The notes: generated by a model from the sequence alone, not told the origin. A DNA stretch of 64,000 bases from Ornithomonoglobus_A sp045532455 (GCA_045532455.1 JAZSFX010000048.1:1-64000); one strand, 5' to 3'. Positions 8,309 through 16,609 are shown, counted from the first letter of the stretch. Translations and numbers: made by a program.

Positions 8309-8848
8309 TTATTCAATAGATTCTATAACTGCGTATCTTTTATCATTTCTTCTATATACAATATTCATTTCGTTTGTTTTTGTGTTTTTAAATATAAAGA
8401 AATTATGCCCCAATAAGTTCATCTGCAAAATTGCTTCCTCTACACTCATTGGCTTTACAATAAATCTCTTTGTTTTTACAATATCAAACTCCGCTTTATC
8501 CTCGGGCTCATTAAAGTCATAACCGTTAATCATAATTTTATCACTAAGAGCATCTTTTTTGATTTTCTTTTCGAGTCTTGTTTTGTTTTTGCGGATTTGC
8601 CGTTCAATTATATCAACAGCCTTGTCGGTAGCAGTCATAAAATCTACTTCGGTTACCTCTGCACGATAAATCATTCCACTAGCATACATTGATACCTCAA
8701 TATAATCGTTGTCTTTTATTGTACCAAACGCAACTCTTGCATCTGCTTCCTCGCGGAAAAACTTTTCGAGCTTTGTGAGTTTTTTCTCGGCATAGTCCTT
8801 AACCTTGTCGGGTACTTGAGTCTTTCTTCCAATAATCGTAAATTTCAT
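8309..8848 (-). CDS. hpf: Long ribosome hibernation promoting factor
   Basis: Long HPF dimerises 70S ribosomes into 100S particles in slow growth. The 179-residue product has an N-terminal S30AE domain (KFTIIGRKTQVPDKVKDYAE) and a C-terminal dimerisation domain (KRFIVKPMSVEEAILQMNLL, then GHNFFIFKN and VYRRNDKRYAVIE). I take the ATG at 8848 because GAGGTG of the ribosome site overlaps the alternative GTG at 8857. It is convergent with the ribosomal operon. Confidence 0.96.
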   Translation of the reverse strand: MKFTIIGRKTQVPDKVKDYAEKKLTKLEKFFREEADARVAFGTIKDNDYIEVSMYASGMIYRAEVTEVDFMTATDKAVDIIERQIRKNKTRLEKKIKKDALSDKIMINGYDFNEPEDKAEFDIVKTKRFIVKPMSVEEAILQMNLLGHNFFIFKNTKTNEMNIVYRRNDKRYAVIESIE

Positions 8849-8933
8849 ACTGTTCACCTCTTTTTTGGTATTAAGAAGATTTTATGTCCTCTTATTATAT
8901 ATTTACCCAAAAAATAGAAATTAAAACAACTTT

Positions 8934-9122
8934 TTACATTTTGAGCTCTGTCCCCAACAATGAGCTGTACTTCAGATAATTTTGCGGATTTGTGCTGATA
9001 ACTCTCTCGATAGTTCTTCCGCGCATTTCGAGAGTTAGGTCGTTGTATAATTTTATATGTCTTTGCTGCAGTTGTGTTTCGTCGTAAAATATTATATCTG
9101 TGGGAATTACCGAATAAATCAT
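8934..9122 (-). CDS. ylzJ: YlzJ-like small protein
   Basis: The 62-residue product begins MIYSVIPTDIIFYDE and resembles the YlzJ-like family, a small Firmicute protein of unknown function encoded next to tepA. Its ATG overlaps the tepA stop by four bases (ATGA type), so the two are translationally coupled, as in Bacillus subtilis. No catalytic motif or membrane segment is visible. Confidence 0.8.
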   Translation of the reverse strand: MIYSVIPTDIIFYDETQLQQRHIKLYNDLTLEMRGRTIERVISTNPQNYLKYSSLLGTELKM

Positions 9123-9823
9123 TTTTTATTCTTCCTTTCTTTTTCTATAAGCTCATATAGCTTTTCCATTGCATTTGAGAGTCCGCCCATCTGATTTATA
9201 AGTCCGCACTCAACCGCCTGCTTTGCAAAAAGGATTGTACCAACGTCGTTTGCAATCTCATCTGTTGCAAGCATAAGACTTTTGAACTTTTCCTCGCTTA
9301 CGTTTGAATTATTAACAACAAACTCAGTTATTCTGTCCTGCATTCTTTCAAAATACTGAAAAGTCTGCATAACACCAATCACCACACCGCTCATTCGCAT
9401 TGGGTGTACTGTCATAGTTGCAGTGGGTGCAATAATAGAATAATCGGTACTCACACTAAGCGGTACACCAATACTGTGCCCACCGCCCAAAACAAGCGAT
9501 ACTGTGGGCTTTTTCATACCTGCAATAAGCTCCGATATTGCAAGACCAGCCTCAACATCTCCGCCGACAGTATTTAATAACACTAAAAGTCCGTCAATTT
9601 CATCGTCCTCCTCAACTGCGACAAGTTGAGGAAGTACGTGCTCGTACTTGGTGGTTTTATTTTGCGGTGGCAATACCATATGCCCCTCTATCTGACCAAT
9701 TATATTAAGACAATGCACATTCCCGCGCGGATTTTTTGTGCGAATATTGCCAAAGTCATGTATCTGCTGACGTTGCTCTTTGGAATTTTCGCTCTTGCTT
9801 TCTTTTTCAAATTCTTCGCTCAT
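9119..9823 (-). CDS. tepA: ClpP-like serine protease TepA (translocation-enhancing protein)
   Basis: TepA is a cytoplasmic ClpP-fold peptidase, linked in Bacillus to signal-peptide removal and forespore proteolysis. The 234-residue product from the ATG at 9823 (preceded by GGAG) has LVLLNTVGGDVEAGLAISE, nucleophile-region GGHSIGVPLS and MTVHPMRM holding the catalytic His. An upstream start at 9910 lacks a ribosome site. It is in an operon with ylzJ. Confidence 0.92.
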   Translation of the reverse strand: MSEEFEKESKSENSKEQRQQIHDFGNIRTKNPRGNVHCLNIIGQIEGHMVLPPQNKTTKYEHVLPQLVAVEEDDEIDGLLVLLNTVGGDVEAGLAISELIAGMKKPTVSLVLGGGHSIGVPLSVSTDYSIIAPTATMTVHPMRMSGVVIGVMQTFQYFERMQDRITEFVVNNSNVSEEKFKSLMLATDEIANDVGTILFAKQAVECGLINQMGGLSNAMEKLYELIEKERKNKK

Positions 9824-9897
9824 TTTTAGTCTCCGTGTTATAAAAATATTATATATAGTATTATTTCGGTTTTTATAACTTTTATGTAATATTTTTG

Positions 9898-9926
9898 TTG
9901 TAATATTCAAAAATATATGTTATAAT
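9898..9926 (+). promoter_or_regulatory. Promoter of metA
   Basis: TTGTAA (9898-9903) and TATAAT (9921-9926) are separated by 17 bases. The only downstream gene is metA, 115 bases away. Confidence 0.7.
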
Positions 9927-9927
9927 G

Positions 9928-9952
9928 AGTATAATCGTAAAACGATTATACT
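9928..9952 (+). promoter_or_regulatory. Perfect inverted repeat at the metA transcription start
   Basis: AGTATAATCGT (9928-9938) and ACGATTATACT (9942-9952) form an 11-base perfect palindrome with an AAA centre, starting two bases after the -10 box. It could be a repressor operator or a 5' mRNA stem. No S-box or other methionine riboswitch fits in the roughly 90 bases that remain before the ribosome site. Confidence 0.6.
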
Positions 9953-10041
9953 AAATGAATTGCACTTTGTGCATTAAGGCAATACGATGCTTATAAACAA
10001 AAATACTATATAATATAAAATTTAAAAAGGAGGTAATAGCC

Positions 10042-10959
10042 TTGCCAATAAAAATACCCGACAGACTACCTGCCACTAAGGAACTAAGGGCAGAAAATAT
10101 ATTTGTAATGAGCGAAACAAAGGCTATGCACCAGGATATCCGTTCGCTTAAAATTGTAATAGTAAACTTAATGCCTACTAAAATAACAACCGAAACACAG
10201 CTTTTACGACTTTTATCCAACTCACCGTTGCAGGTTGAAATTGACTTTTTGCAAATGGATTCACATACATCCAAAAATACTTCCCAGGAGCATTTGTCGC
10301 AGTTTTATAAAACTTTTGAGGAAATAGAAAACCAAAAATACGACGGAATGATAATAACAGGTGCACCCGTGGAGAATATGGATTTCGAAGACGTCGACTA
10401 TTGGGAAGAACTTACTCGCATTATGGAATGGTCAAATACACACGTTACTTCAACATTCCATGTTTGCTGGGCGGCTCAGGCAGGACTCTACTATCACTAC
10501 GGAGTGCCTAAATATCCACTCTCTAAAAAGTGCTCGGGTGTTTTTGAACATCGCGTAAACAGACGTACCTCAAAGCTTGTAAGAGGCTTTGACCCCACAT
10601 TCTATGCCCCTCATTCAAGACATACCGAGGTAAGAGCTGAGGACATAAAAAAGGTTAAGGGTCTCGAAATTCTTGCCGAATCCGAAGATGCGGGAGTGTA
10701 TATTGTATCTACCAAGGGCGGCAGAAAAATATTTGTTATGGGACATTCGGAATATGACGAAACTACATTAAAAGACGAGTATTTCCGCGATTTAGATAAG
10801 GGTATGAATCCACAAATCCCGTGCAATTATTTCCCGAACGATAATCCTAAAAAACGTCCTGTTATGAGATGGCGCTCACACGCAAGTCTGCTGTTTTCAA
10901 ATTGGTTAAACTACTTCGTATATCAGATTACACCGTACGATATAGAAACAATCCGTTAA
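10042..10959 (+). CDS. metA: Homoserine O-acetyltransferase, MetA family
   Basis: Activates homoserine for methionine synthesis. The 305-residue product starts at TTG (10042) behind AAAAAGGAGG. It has catalytic Cys142 (HVCWAAQAGLYYHYG) and the FEHRV and GHSEYD motifs with His and Glu of the active site. Residue 111, in GAPVE, is Glu; in the family Glu111 goes with acetyl-CoA and Gly with succinyl-CoA, so acetylation is predicted despite the common annotation as a succinyltransferase. Confidence 0.95.
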   Translation: MPIKIPDRLPATKELRAENIFVMSETKAMHQDIRSLKIVIVNLMPTKITTETQLLRLLSNSPLQVEIDFLQMDSHTSKNTSQEHLSQFYKTFEEIENQKYDGMIITGAPVENMDFEDVDYWEELTRIMEWSNTHVTSTFHVCWAAQAGLYYHYGVPKYPLSKKCSGVFEHRVNRRTSKLVRGFDPTFYAPHSRHTEVRAEDIKKVKGLEILAESEDAGVYIVSTKGGRKIFVMGHSEYDETTLKDEYFRDLDKGMNPQIPCNYFPNDNPKKRPVMRWRSHASLLFSNWLNYFVYQITPYDIETIR

Positions 10960-10984
10960 ACACTCAAAAAAGGAGGAGATTAAT

Positions 10985-12019
10985 GTGGCAAAGAAAAATG
11001 CCGATTTGCCAAAGCTCAAAGAGCAGATAAAAAATGACAAGTTAAAAAACATATATCTCTTCTACGGTGATGAGGAGTTTCTAAAGAACAAGTATGTAAA
11101 CGACATACGTAACTCCATTCCACATAACGGTTTTGAGGATTTTAACCATATTACATTCAACGGACACGATATTCCCATATCCGAGTACGATGAAGCGTGG
11201 GAAAGCTTTCCCATGATGGCACCAAGACGGTTTATATATATAAAAGACTCGCAGATTTTTAGAACCAGGGACAGCGGAGTATTTAAAAAGCCGTCGGAAG
11301 AAAAAAAGGAATTCTGGCTCGAAAAGCTTGCTAATCCGCCTCAGGATACGGTGGTGGTTTTTGACGAAACAGACGTTGATAAACGAAGTGTAGTTTATAA
11401 GGCGCTCTTAAAGATGGGTATGGCACTTGAGTTTGAATATCCCGACGAGGCTGATTTAATAACATACATACTCGGTAGAGCGTTAAAAGAAAAAAAGAAA
11501 ATGGCAAAAGACGTGGCGGTGCATTTTGTATCGTTGCTTGATGAGGGGTTGTTAAACCTTAATAATGAGCTCGAAAAACTCTTTTATTACTGTGATGAGG
11601 AAATAACACATACCGCAGTTGATAAGGTGGTTTCCAAAGGCCTTAACATTCAGGTTTTTGAACTTACCGACGGAATTATAGAACATAATGCAAAAAAAAC
11701 TATGGGTATTCTTTCCGATTTGAGAAATCAGGGGGAGAGGGCATTCCCTATACTCTATCTTATTTTATCTAATGCGCAAAAGCTTTTAAAGGTTAAGGTG
11801 TATTCATCGGAGCCATCGTCAGAAATTGCAAAAAAGACAGGTATAAACCCATATTTTCTAAAGAAATATATCAATAGTGCCTCACGATTTAGCGAAAGTG
11901 CACTTACAAAAATGGTAACAAGAATTCCTGAAATAGATTACGAAATTAAAGAGGGAAGAATAGATGAATGGACTGCACTTGAGCAATATGTTGCAGAGGC
12001 GTTATATTATGCAAACTAA
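10985..12019 (+). CDS. holA: DNA polymerase III delta subunit
   Basis: HolA is the clamp-loader subunit that opens the beta clamp. The 344-residue product has an N-terminal LKNIYLFYGDEEFLKNKYV, a degenerate AAA+ region and a C-terminal helical domain. It starts at GTG (10985), preceded by AAAAGGAGGAG. It follows metA by 25 bases, so it may be read from the metA promoter. In many Firmicutes rpsT lies next to it; none is seen here. Confidence 0.92.
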   Translation: MAKKNADLPKLKEQIKNDKLKNIYLFYGDEEFLKNKYVNDIRNSIPHNGFEDFNHITFNGHDIPISEYDEAWESFPMMAPRRFIYIKDSQIFRTRDSGVFKKPSEEKKEFWLEKLANPPQDTVVVFDETDVDKRSVVYKALLKMGMALEFEYPDEADLITYILGRALKEKKKMAKDVAVHFVSLLDEGLLNLNNELEKLFYYCDEEITHTAVDKVVSKGLNIQVFELTDGIIEHNAKKTMGILSDLRNQGERAFPILYLILSNAQKLLKVKVYSSEPSSEIAKKTGINPYFLKKYINSASRFSESALTKMVTRIPEIDYEIKEGRIDEWTALEQYVAEALYYAN

Positions 12020-12055
12020 AAAGAACTGTTGCAAAAGCAACAGTTCTTTTGTTTT
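12020..12055. terminator. Bidirectional terminator between holA and the Cys-rich gene
   Basis: AAGAACTGTTGC (12021-12032) pairs with GCAACAGTTCTT (12037-12048) around AAAA, with T-rich flanks on both strands. It reaches the stop codon of the converging small gene. Confidence 0.9.
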
Positions 12056-12221
12056 AGCAACAGTCGTTGTGGTTGTCGCAACAAGGGTCGCAGCAGCAAT
12101 TATTATTGTTGCCGCCAAGTATACCGTTATTGCCAGAGCATAAAAGCACAAGGGCAATTATGATGATAATCCAAACCCAGTTATCGCCGCCATTGTTACA
12201 GTTGTTTCCAAATAAACACAT
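12054..12221 (-). CDS. Small Asn/Cys-rich membrane-anchored protein
   Basis: The 55-residue product from the ATG at 12221 has an N-terminal Asn/Gly patch, one hydrophobic helix (WVWIIIIIALVLL, about residues 15-27) and a C-terminus rich in Cys and Asn (CCCDPCC, then NHNDCC). The start is chosen because GAGGAGG overlaps an upstream ATG at 12239. Similar short high-cysteine proteins occur in many Clostridia, some named chorion-class high-cysteine proteins; their role is unknown. Metal binding or a spore or surface role are guesses. Confidence 0.75.
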   Translation of the reverse strand: MCLFGNNCNNGGDNWVWIIIIIALVLLCSGNNGILGGNNNNCCCDPCCDNHNDCC

Positions 12222-12292
12222 AATAAAAATCCTCCTCATAATATATTAATAAGAGATTAATCTAACCTCTACAATATAGTATGATAAGGATT

Positions 12293-12619
12293 TTATTTTG
12301 TTACAGTTTCGTTATTATGTTTACTGCGCAGAAAATCCGCAAACTCACGAATTGCGTTAATGTCCTCATACGAAAGACCTGTTAAATCTATTCGTGGAGT
12401 GAGCCGTGATGAGCAGATTGAATCTGCACTCACACCAAAGAACTGTGCCAACATTCCTATGTATACTACGCTTGGTGTGCTTTTCGCGCTTTCCCATGAA
12501 TGCAGAGTTGGTCTTGATATACCAAGCTTTTCGCTCAACTCAGAAATTGACATATTATGCTCTAATCTCAATGCGCGTATATTTTTGCTTATTCTCTTAG
12601 CTACAAATAAATCGTCCAT
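12293..12619 (-). CDS. XRE-family transcriptional regulator
   Basis: The 108-residue product has a Cro/C1-type helix-turn-helix at its N-terminus (ALRLEHNMSISELSEKLGIS, then RPTLHSWESAKSTPS) and a short C-terminal helical region without a known ligand domain. Start ATG at 12619; a GTG nine bases upstream is possible. It begins 26 bases after eutP on the same strand, so it may be the third gene of the eutS-eutP unit. Target genes are unknown. Confidence 0.85.
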   Translation of the reverse strand: MDDLFVAKRISKNIRALRLEHNMSISELSEKLGISRPTLHSWESAKSTPSVVYIGMLAQFFGVSADSICSSRLTPRIDLTGLSYEDINAIREFADFLRSKHNNETVTK

Positions 12620-12644
12620 CGGTATCACAACCTTTACGAAATAA

Positions 12645-13097
12645 TTATTTGTCCCATGGCATTACGTCGCCCTCCTCGCGTAAATAATCGATAATTTTCC
12701 ACACACCCTCACCAGTGGCACTGTCAACCTCAAAAATAGTTTTACAACCTGCAAGCGAAAGCCATTTTCTTGCACGTTCAACATTTGCGCAGGGGTGATT
12801 GATTTTTGTTACTATGCCTATAACCTCTCTGTTGCAAACAGGCGTTACGCACGGTGGATAAAGCGAATATGGCTCTGTTGCACTCATAAGAAGTCCCACA
12901 ACGTCTGCCTCAAACGTATACATAGCCAAGGCTGCGCCAAGGTGTTTTGCCTGTATATACTCGCCGGGTGTATCCATAATAACGTCGAAACGGTTTACAT
13001 ACTGAGTCTTTTCGTAACGTATTTTTTCGCCCTTTAACGCTTGTGTGAGTGTGGTTTTGCCGGCTTCACTTCTGCCTACAAGTATTATCTTTTTCAT
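12645..13097 (-). CDS. eutP: EutP/PduV-family small GTPase
   Basis: The 150-residue product has a P-loop GRSEAGKTTL (8-17), a DTPGEY switch II motif near residue 42 and a TKINHP guanine-specificity segment, matching the EutP/PduV family associated with ethanolamine and propanediol microcompartments. Its ATG overlaps the eutS stop by four bases. The family's precise role is not settled; some members have been assigned acetate kinase activity. Confidence 0.88.
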   Translation of the reverse strand: MKKIILVGRSEAGKTTLTQALKGEKIRYEKTQYVNRFDVIMDTPGEYIQAKHLGAALAMYTFEADVVGLLMSATEPYSLYPPCVTPVCNREVIGIVTKINHPCANVERARKWLSLAGCKTIFEVDSATGEGVWKIIDYLREEGDVMPWDK

Positions 13098-13468
13098 GTT
13101 CTTGTTATTTCACAAACGCTAAAACCAAGCTTGTCTTGCGAATATGTACACATAGCACGTATAGATGTTTCAACGTCTGCCACCATACCTGTTATTATAA
13201 GTGTACCGCTGAATCTGTCGACAAAGCTTAAATCTATATTCGATGTTTTAGTTGCAATATCTGCACCAATTACCGCAGTTTCTGCAGGTGAAAAGGTTAT
13301 AATGCCTATTGCACTTTTTTTGTAATCTATTGCAGGGTCAAGGCCGAGTTTTACATACAAAACAGGGTCAGGACTTGCTATAATATGTGCCAAAGTAATC
13401 TGCTTGCCGGGCACAAGTTCCTGTATAATACGCATTTTATCGCCGTTGCCCGCTAATATATCGTTCAT
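13094..13468 (-). CDS. eutS: EutS/PduU-like bacterial microcompartment shell protein
   Basis: The 124-residue product has RIIQELVPGKQITLAHIIA and IDLSFVDRFSGTLIITG, the hallmarks of EutS, a circularly permuted BMC-domain hexamer. The ATG at 13468 follows GAAAGGA. Apart from eutP no other microcompartment shell or enzyme gene is in the window, so either it serves a compartment encoded elsewhere or has a stand-alone role. Confidence 0.9.
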   Translation of the reverse strand: MNDILAGNGDKMRIIQELVPGKQITLAHIIASPDPVLYVKLGLDPAIDYKKSAIGIITFSPAETAVIGADIATKTSNIDLSFVDRFSGTLIITGMVADVETSIRAMCTYSQDKLGFSVCEITRT

Positions 13469-13523
13469 ACTTTTGTTTTCCTTTCAAATTTATATGTGTG
13501 CAACACACAAATATACACATTAT

Positions 13524-13552
13524 AGTATATCACATTTTTTTTAATAATGCAA
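13524..13552 (-). promoter_or_regulatory. Promoter of eutS-eutP
   Basis: On the minus strand TTGCAT (13552-13547) and TATACT (13529-13524) are 17 bases apart. Between it and the gene lies an inverted repeat TGTGTG/CACACA (about 13495-13509) with AT flanks, a possible operator. Confidence 0.6.
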
Positions 13553-13556
13553 GTAC

Positions 13557-14597
13557 TTAACCAAGCAAATTTTTTAAAACTTCATTTGCGCTCATATACC
13601 TGAAGCCCTCACTGTCTTTTATAACCTTGCTTGTGTCGGGGCTGAATTTATCGTAATTTGTAAGATACGACATACCCTTTGAGCAATCGGGGAACTTCTT
13701 GTACCAATCGCCGAAATAGTCGTTCATATATTGCTCTGAAAGAATAACCGCCTCACTGTCCATGGTGCCATCTGCTGCCGGTGTTCCGCAAAGTCTGACT
13801 CCTGGCGGTGATGATAGCGCAACCACAAGACTTCCGTCGGTGCATTTTCCAATTACAATATACGCAAAATTATCACTGTGCGAGCTCATTATATCGCCTG
13901 GGCGATGTACAGTTACGTCGGATTTTGGTGTTCTTTTGCCCAAACCAAGCTGTGATAGCTTTTCGTCATAAGCTTTTGCCTCATATACAAAGCCACTCTC
14001 ACCGTTTTTGGTGTATAAGGTATTGTATAATACCCAGCCTATGTAACCCGAAGCGTCAAGACCGCTTTCTCTGTTGCTGTGATTTTTGTGGTTGTAGCGT
14101 TGGTCTTGCTTTGAATAAAATTCCTTCCATTTTCTGTCAAGACCGAGTGTTGTAGTGGTTGAACACGCCCCCGTATCACTGCCGTTCCAGCCACCGCCAT
14201 AAATATACATTGTAGTTCCCACAGGCTTAAGAGCATTTTGCAAAAGCTTTTTCACTGACGCGTCGTTAGCGTATGATGGTGATTTTTGCACGGGTGTATT
14301 GTCCTCTTTTTTTGTATTTTCATTTGTATCTTTTTTTGTGTCTGTTTTTTTATCGTCTTTCTTTTCGGTATCGTCTTTTTTTACACTACCCTTGTCATCG
14401 GGTTTGGTATTTGTTGTATTGTCGGGCAGGGGAGTGGCTTGTACAACCTCTGTTGTATCAACCTCGGGAAGTGCCTTTTCAATACTTTGCTTGCCTAAAT
14501 ACCCTAAGGTAGTAAGTGTGGCAAAAATAAGTGCCACGGGAATGAGTACACGTTTAAGTGGGGACTTCTTCTTTTTCTTCTTCTTTTTTGTAGCCAT
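13557..14597 (-). CDS. Membrane-anchored NlpC/P60-like protein lacking catalytic residues
   Basis: The 346-residue product has a poly-Lys start, a transmembrane helix (about 16-34), a low-complexity Asp/Lys/Thr linker (55-105) and a C-terminal NlpC/P60-like domain (MYIYGGGWNGSDTG; GLDASGYIGW; HRPGDI; LSSPPGV). Active relatives have Cys in the motif GLDCSG; here residue 182 is Ala (codon GCT). The usual His near 244 is replaced in NFAYIVIG, and the HSSPPG His is also missing. I predict a non-catalytic wall-binding or regulatory protein. Confidence 0.8.
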   Translation of the reverse strand: MATKKKKKKKKSPLKRVLIPVALIFATLTTLGYLGKQSIEKALPEVDTTEVVQATPLPDNTTNTKPDDKGSVKKDDTEKKDDKKTDTKKDTNENTKKEDNTPVQKSPSYANDASVKKLLQNALKPVGTTMYIYGGGWNGSDTGACSTTTTLGLDRKWKEFYSKQDQRYNHKNHSNRESGLDASGYIGWVLYNTLYTKNGESGFVYEAKAYDEKLSQLGLGKRTPKSDVTVHRPGDIMSSHSDNFAYIVIGKCTDGSLVVALSSPPGVRLCGTPAADGTMDSEAVILSEQYMNDYFGDWYKKFPDCSKGMSYLTNYDKFSPDTSKVIKDSEGFRYMSANEVLKNLLG

Positions 14598-14622
14598 AGT
14601 ATATCATTCCTTTCTGTTTGAT

Positions 14623-15348
14623 TTATTTACCTGATAAATAGTTTATTTCGTGGCTTGTGAGGTGTCGCCAGTGTCCCAATGGCAGATTGCCAAGCTCGAC
14701 CTTGCCGATGCTTATTCTTTGCAGTGCAACAACCTTTGAGCCGACCGCCTCAAACATTTTTCGTACCTGTCTGTTTTTGCCCTCGTGAATGGTTATCTTA
14801 ACAATAGTAAAACCCTCAGCGGCATCTAAAATTTCTACATTTGCAGGTGAGGTAACATAATCCTCAACCTTTAATCCGCGTCTTAGCTTATTAAGACCGC
14901 TTATTGTAATTCCGCCCTTTAGTGTAGCTACATAGGTTTTATCTATATTAAATTTCGGGTGCGAAACCTTGTAGGTGAAATCACCGTCGTTTGTGAGCAG
15001 TAAAAGTCCCTCAGTGTCATAATCAAGTCTGCCTACAGGGAAGATGCGCACGTCTTTTAAGTCGTTCTTTATGAGGTCAATAACAGTTTTTCGTTCAAAC
15101 TGGTCTTTAACCGTAGAAACGTAACCAACGGGTTTGTTGAGCATAATGTAATAGTTTTTGTTTTTTATCTTAAGCTCAATATTATCGAGTAAAACGGTAT
15201 CTGCGCCTATTTCTACCTTGATGCCCTGCTCCTTTACAACACTGCCGTTTACCTTGACTCTACCCTCATCAATAAGAGTCTCAGCACTGCGTCGTGATGC
15301 AGCACCGCTCATTGCTATATATTTTTGAAGTCTTACTATTTCTCCCAT
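14623..15348 (-). CDS. rluB: 23S rRNA pseudouridine synthase, RluB/RsuA family
   Basis: The 241-residue product has an N-terminal S4 RNA-binding domain (LQKYIAMSGAASRRSAETLI) and a pseudouridine synthase domain with GRLDYDTEGLLLLTNDG, where D109 is the catalytic Asp, and the C-terminal HEGKNRQVRKMFEAVG. It probably modifies 23S rRNA helix 89. It is 18 bases downstream of dacF on the same strand. Confidence 0.92.
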   Translation of the reverse strand: MGEIVRLQKYIAMSGAASRRSAETLIDEGRVKVNGSVVKEQGIKVEIGADTVLLDNIELKIKNKNYYIMLNKPVGYVSTVKDQFERKTVIDLIKNDLKDVRIFPVGRLDYDTEGLLLLTNDGDFTYKVSHPKFNIDKTYVATLKGGITISGLNKLRRGLKVEDYVTSPANVEILDAAEGFTIVKITIHEGKNRQVRKMFEAVGSKVVALQRISIGKVELGNLPLGHWRHLTSHEINYLSGK

Positions 15349-15366
15349 TGGTGTGTTTATCCTTTC

Positions 15367-16482
15367 TTAAAATAAAAGATTTTCAAGTATCCTGTTTAAG
15401 ATATTTAAAAAGCTTTTTTTCAGTTTATATGTGTCCCCGGGCGGTATTTCCGATTCAGAAACTATATCCACCGTATCAATTAGTTTGTCGTTTTCAAAAA
15501 TTGCAGCATAGCCAACCTTTTCGCCTGCATTTATGCCATTTGTCAGGTCAGGATTGATGTAATTTTCTACAAGTATCTGAGATGAATCCGTATTGGTTGG
15601 TATACATAATGAATTCTTATATATTAATTTATATTCCTTTCCGTTAACTTCTGCAATACGTGCACAGTCGCCCTCATTTACTGCATAAACGGGGCGGTGT
15701 GTATCAAAGCAGTAGTCGAGCATCCCAATATGTGATTGCCAATCGTTTGGGTCGCCTATGGTAACTGCAACAAACTGCATACCGTCGCGCTGGGCACAGC
15801 TTACAAGACATCTGCCCGTCTTTTTTGTGTAACCTGTTTTAACTCCCGTAGAGCCTTTGTAGCGCGACAGGAGCTTGTTGTGATTAACAAGAGGAATAAG
15901 TCTCTCGCCATTTCGTGCCCGTACCTCTCTGTATTTTGTGGAAACAATTTCCCTGAATGCTTCGTTTCTTAAAGCATAACGCGTAATCAGTGCCAAATCG
16001 TATGCAGTGGTGTAATGTCCGTCATCATCAAGACCATTCGGATTCATAAACTGCGTGTTTTTTGCACCAAGCTCATATGCTTTCTTGTTCATCATATCGG
16101 CATATGCTTCGGGTGTCCCGGCAATATGCTCGGCAATGGCAATCGCGGCGTCATTTCCGGAATTTAACATAAGACCGTAGAGCATATCGTGCATAATGTA
16201 CTCTTCGCCCTCGCGCACGTACATAGATGACCCCTCGGTGTTTTGCGCGTTTTTGGATATAGTAACAACGTCATATATACTGCTGTTTTCCAAGGCGATA
16301 AGTGCGCTCATAATTTTGGTGGTGCTTGCCATGGAGTGTTTTTCGTGCCCGTTTTTGTGCCATATAACTTCGCCTGTTACCTGATTCATAATGCATGCAC
16401 TAAAGGCGCTGTCTGCCATAGCGTATGCGGTATTGGAGCTAAGTGCAATAAATACAGATATAAATATAAGAAATTTTTTCAT
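15367..16482 (-). CDS. dacF: D-alanyl-D-alanine carboxypeptidase, DacF/PBP5 type
   Basis: Trims the terminal D-Ala from peptidoglycan stem peptides outside the membrane. The 371-residue product has a signal peptide (1-22), the SxxK motif STTK (53-56), SGN (108-110) and KTG (215-217), then a beta-rich C-terminal domain and a C-terminal amphipathic helix (KKSFLNILNRILENLLF) for membrane attachment. The gene is first of a likely dacF-rluB unit. Confidence 0.93.
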   Translation of the reverse strand: MKKFLIFISVFIALSSNTAYAMADSAFSACIMNQVTGEVIWHKNGHEKHSMASTTKIMSALIALENSSIYDVVTISKNAQNTEGSSMYVREGEEYIMHDMLYGLMLNSGNDAAIAIAEHIAGTPEAYADMMNKKAYELGAKNTQFMNPNGLDDDGHYTTAYDLALITRYALRNEAFREIVSTKYREVRARNGERLIPLVNHNKLLSRYKGSTGVKTGYTKKTGRCLVSCAQRDGMQFVAVTIGDPNDWQSHIGMLDYCFDTHRPVYAVNEGDCARIAEVNGKEYKLIYKNSLCIPTNTDSSQILVENYINPDLTNGINAGEKVGYAAIFENDKLIDTVDIVSESEIPPGDTYKLKKSFLNILNRILENLLF

Positions 16483-16562
16483 ATTAACAGTCCTTTACTT
16501 GCCGAGTTTTATATATTTTTTACAATTATTAAAGCATATGTAAAAAAATATGTTTTTAAACC

Positions 16563-16591
16563 TTGACAAATAAGAAAAATACTGTTATAAT
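16563..16591 (+). promoter_or_regulatory. Promoter of tRNA-Leu
   Basis: Consensus TTGACA (16563-16568) and TATAAT (16586-16591) with a 17-base spacer, 18 bases before the tRNA. Confidence 0.88.
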
Positions 16592-16609
16592 ACTTATTGT
16601 TGTTAAGAC

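Noticed and set aside
9824..9910. Longer N-terminus of TepA from a start at 9910
   Set aside because: The extra 29 residues lie in AT-rich promoter-like DNA, lack a ribosome site and are not part of the family.
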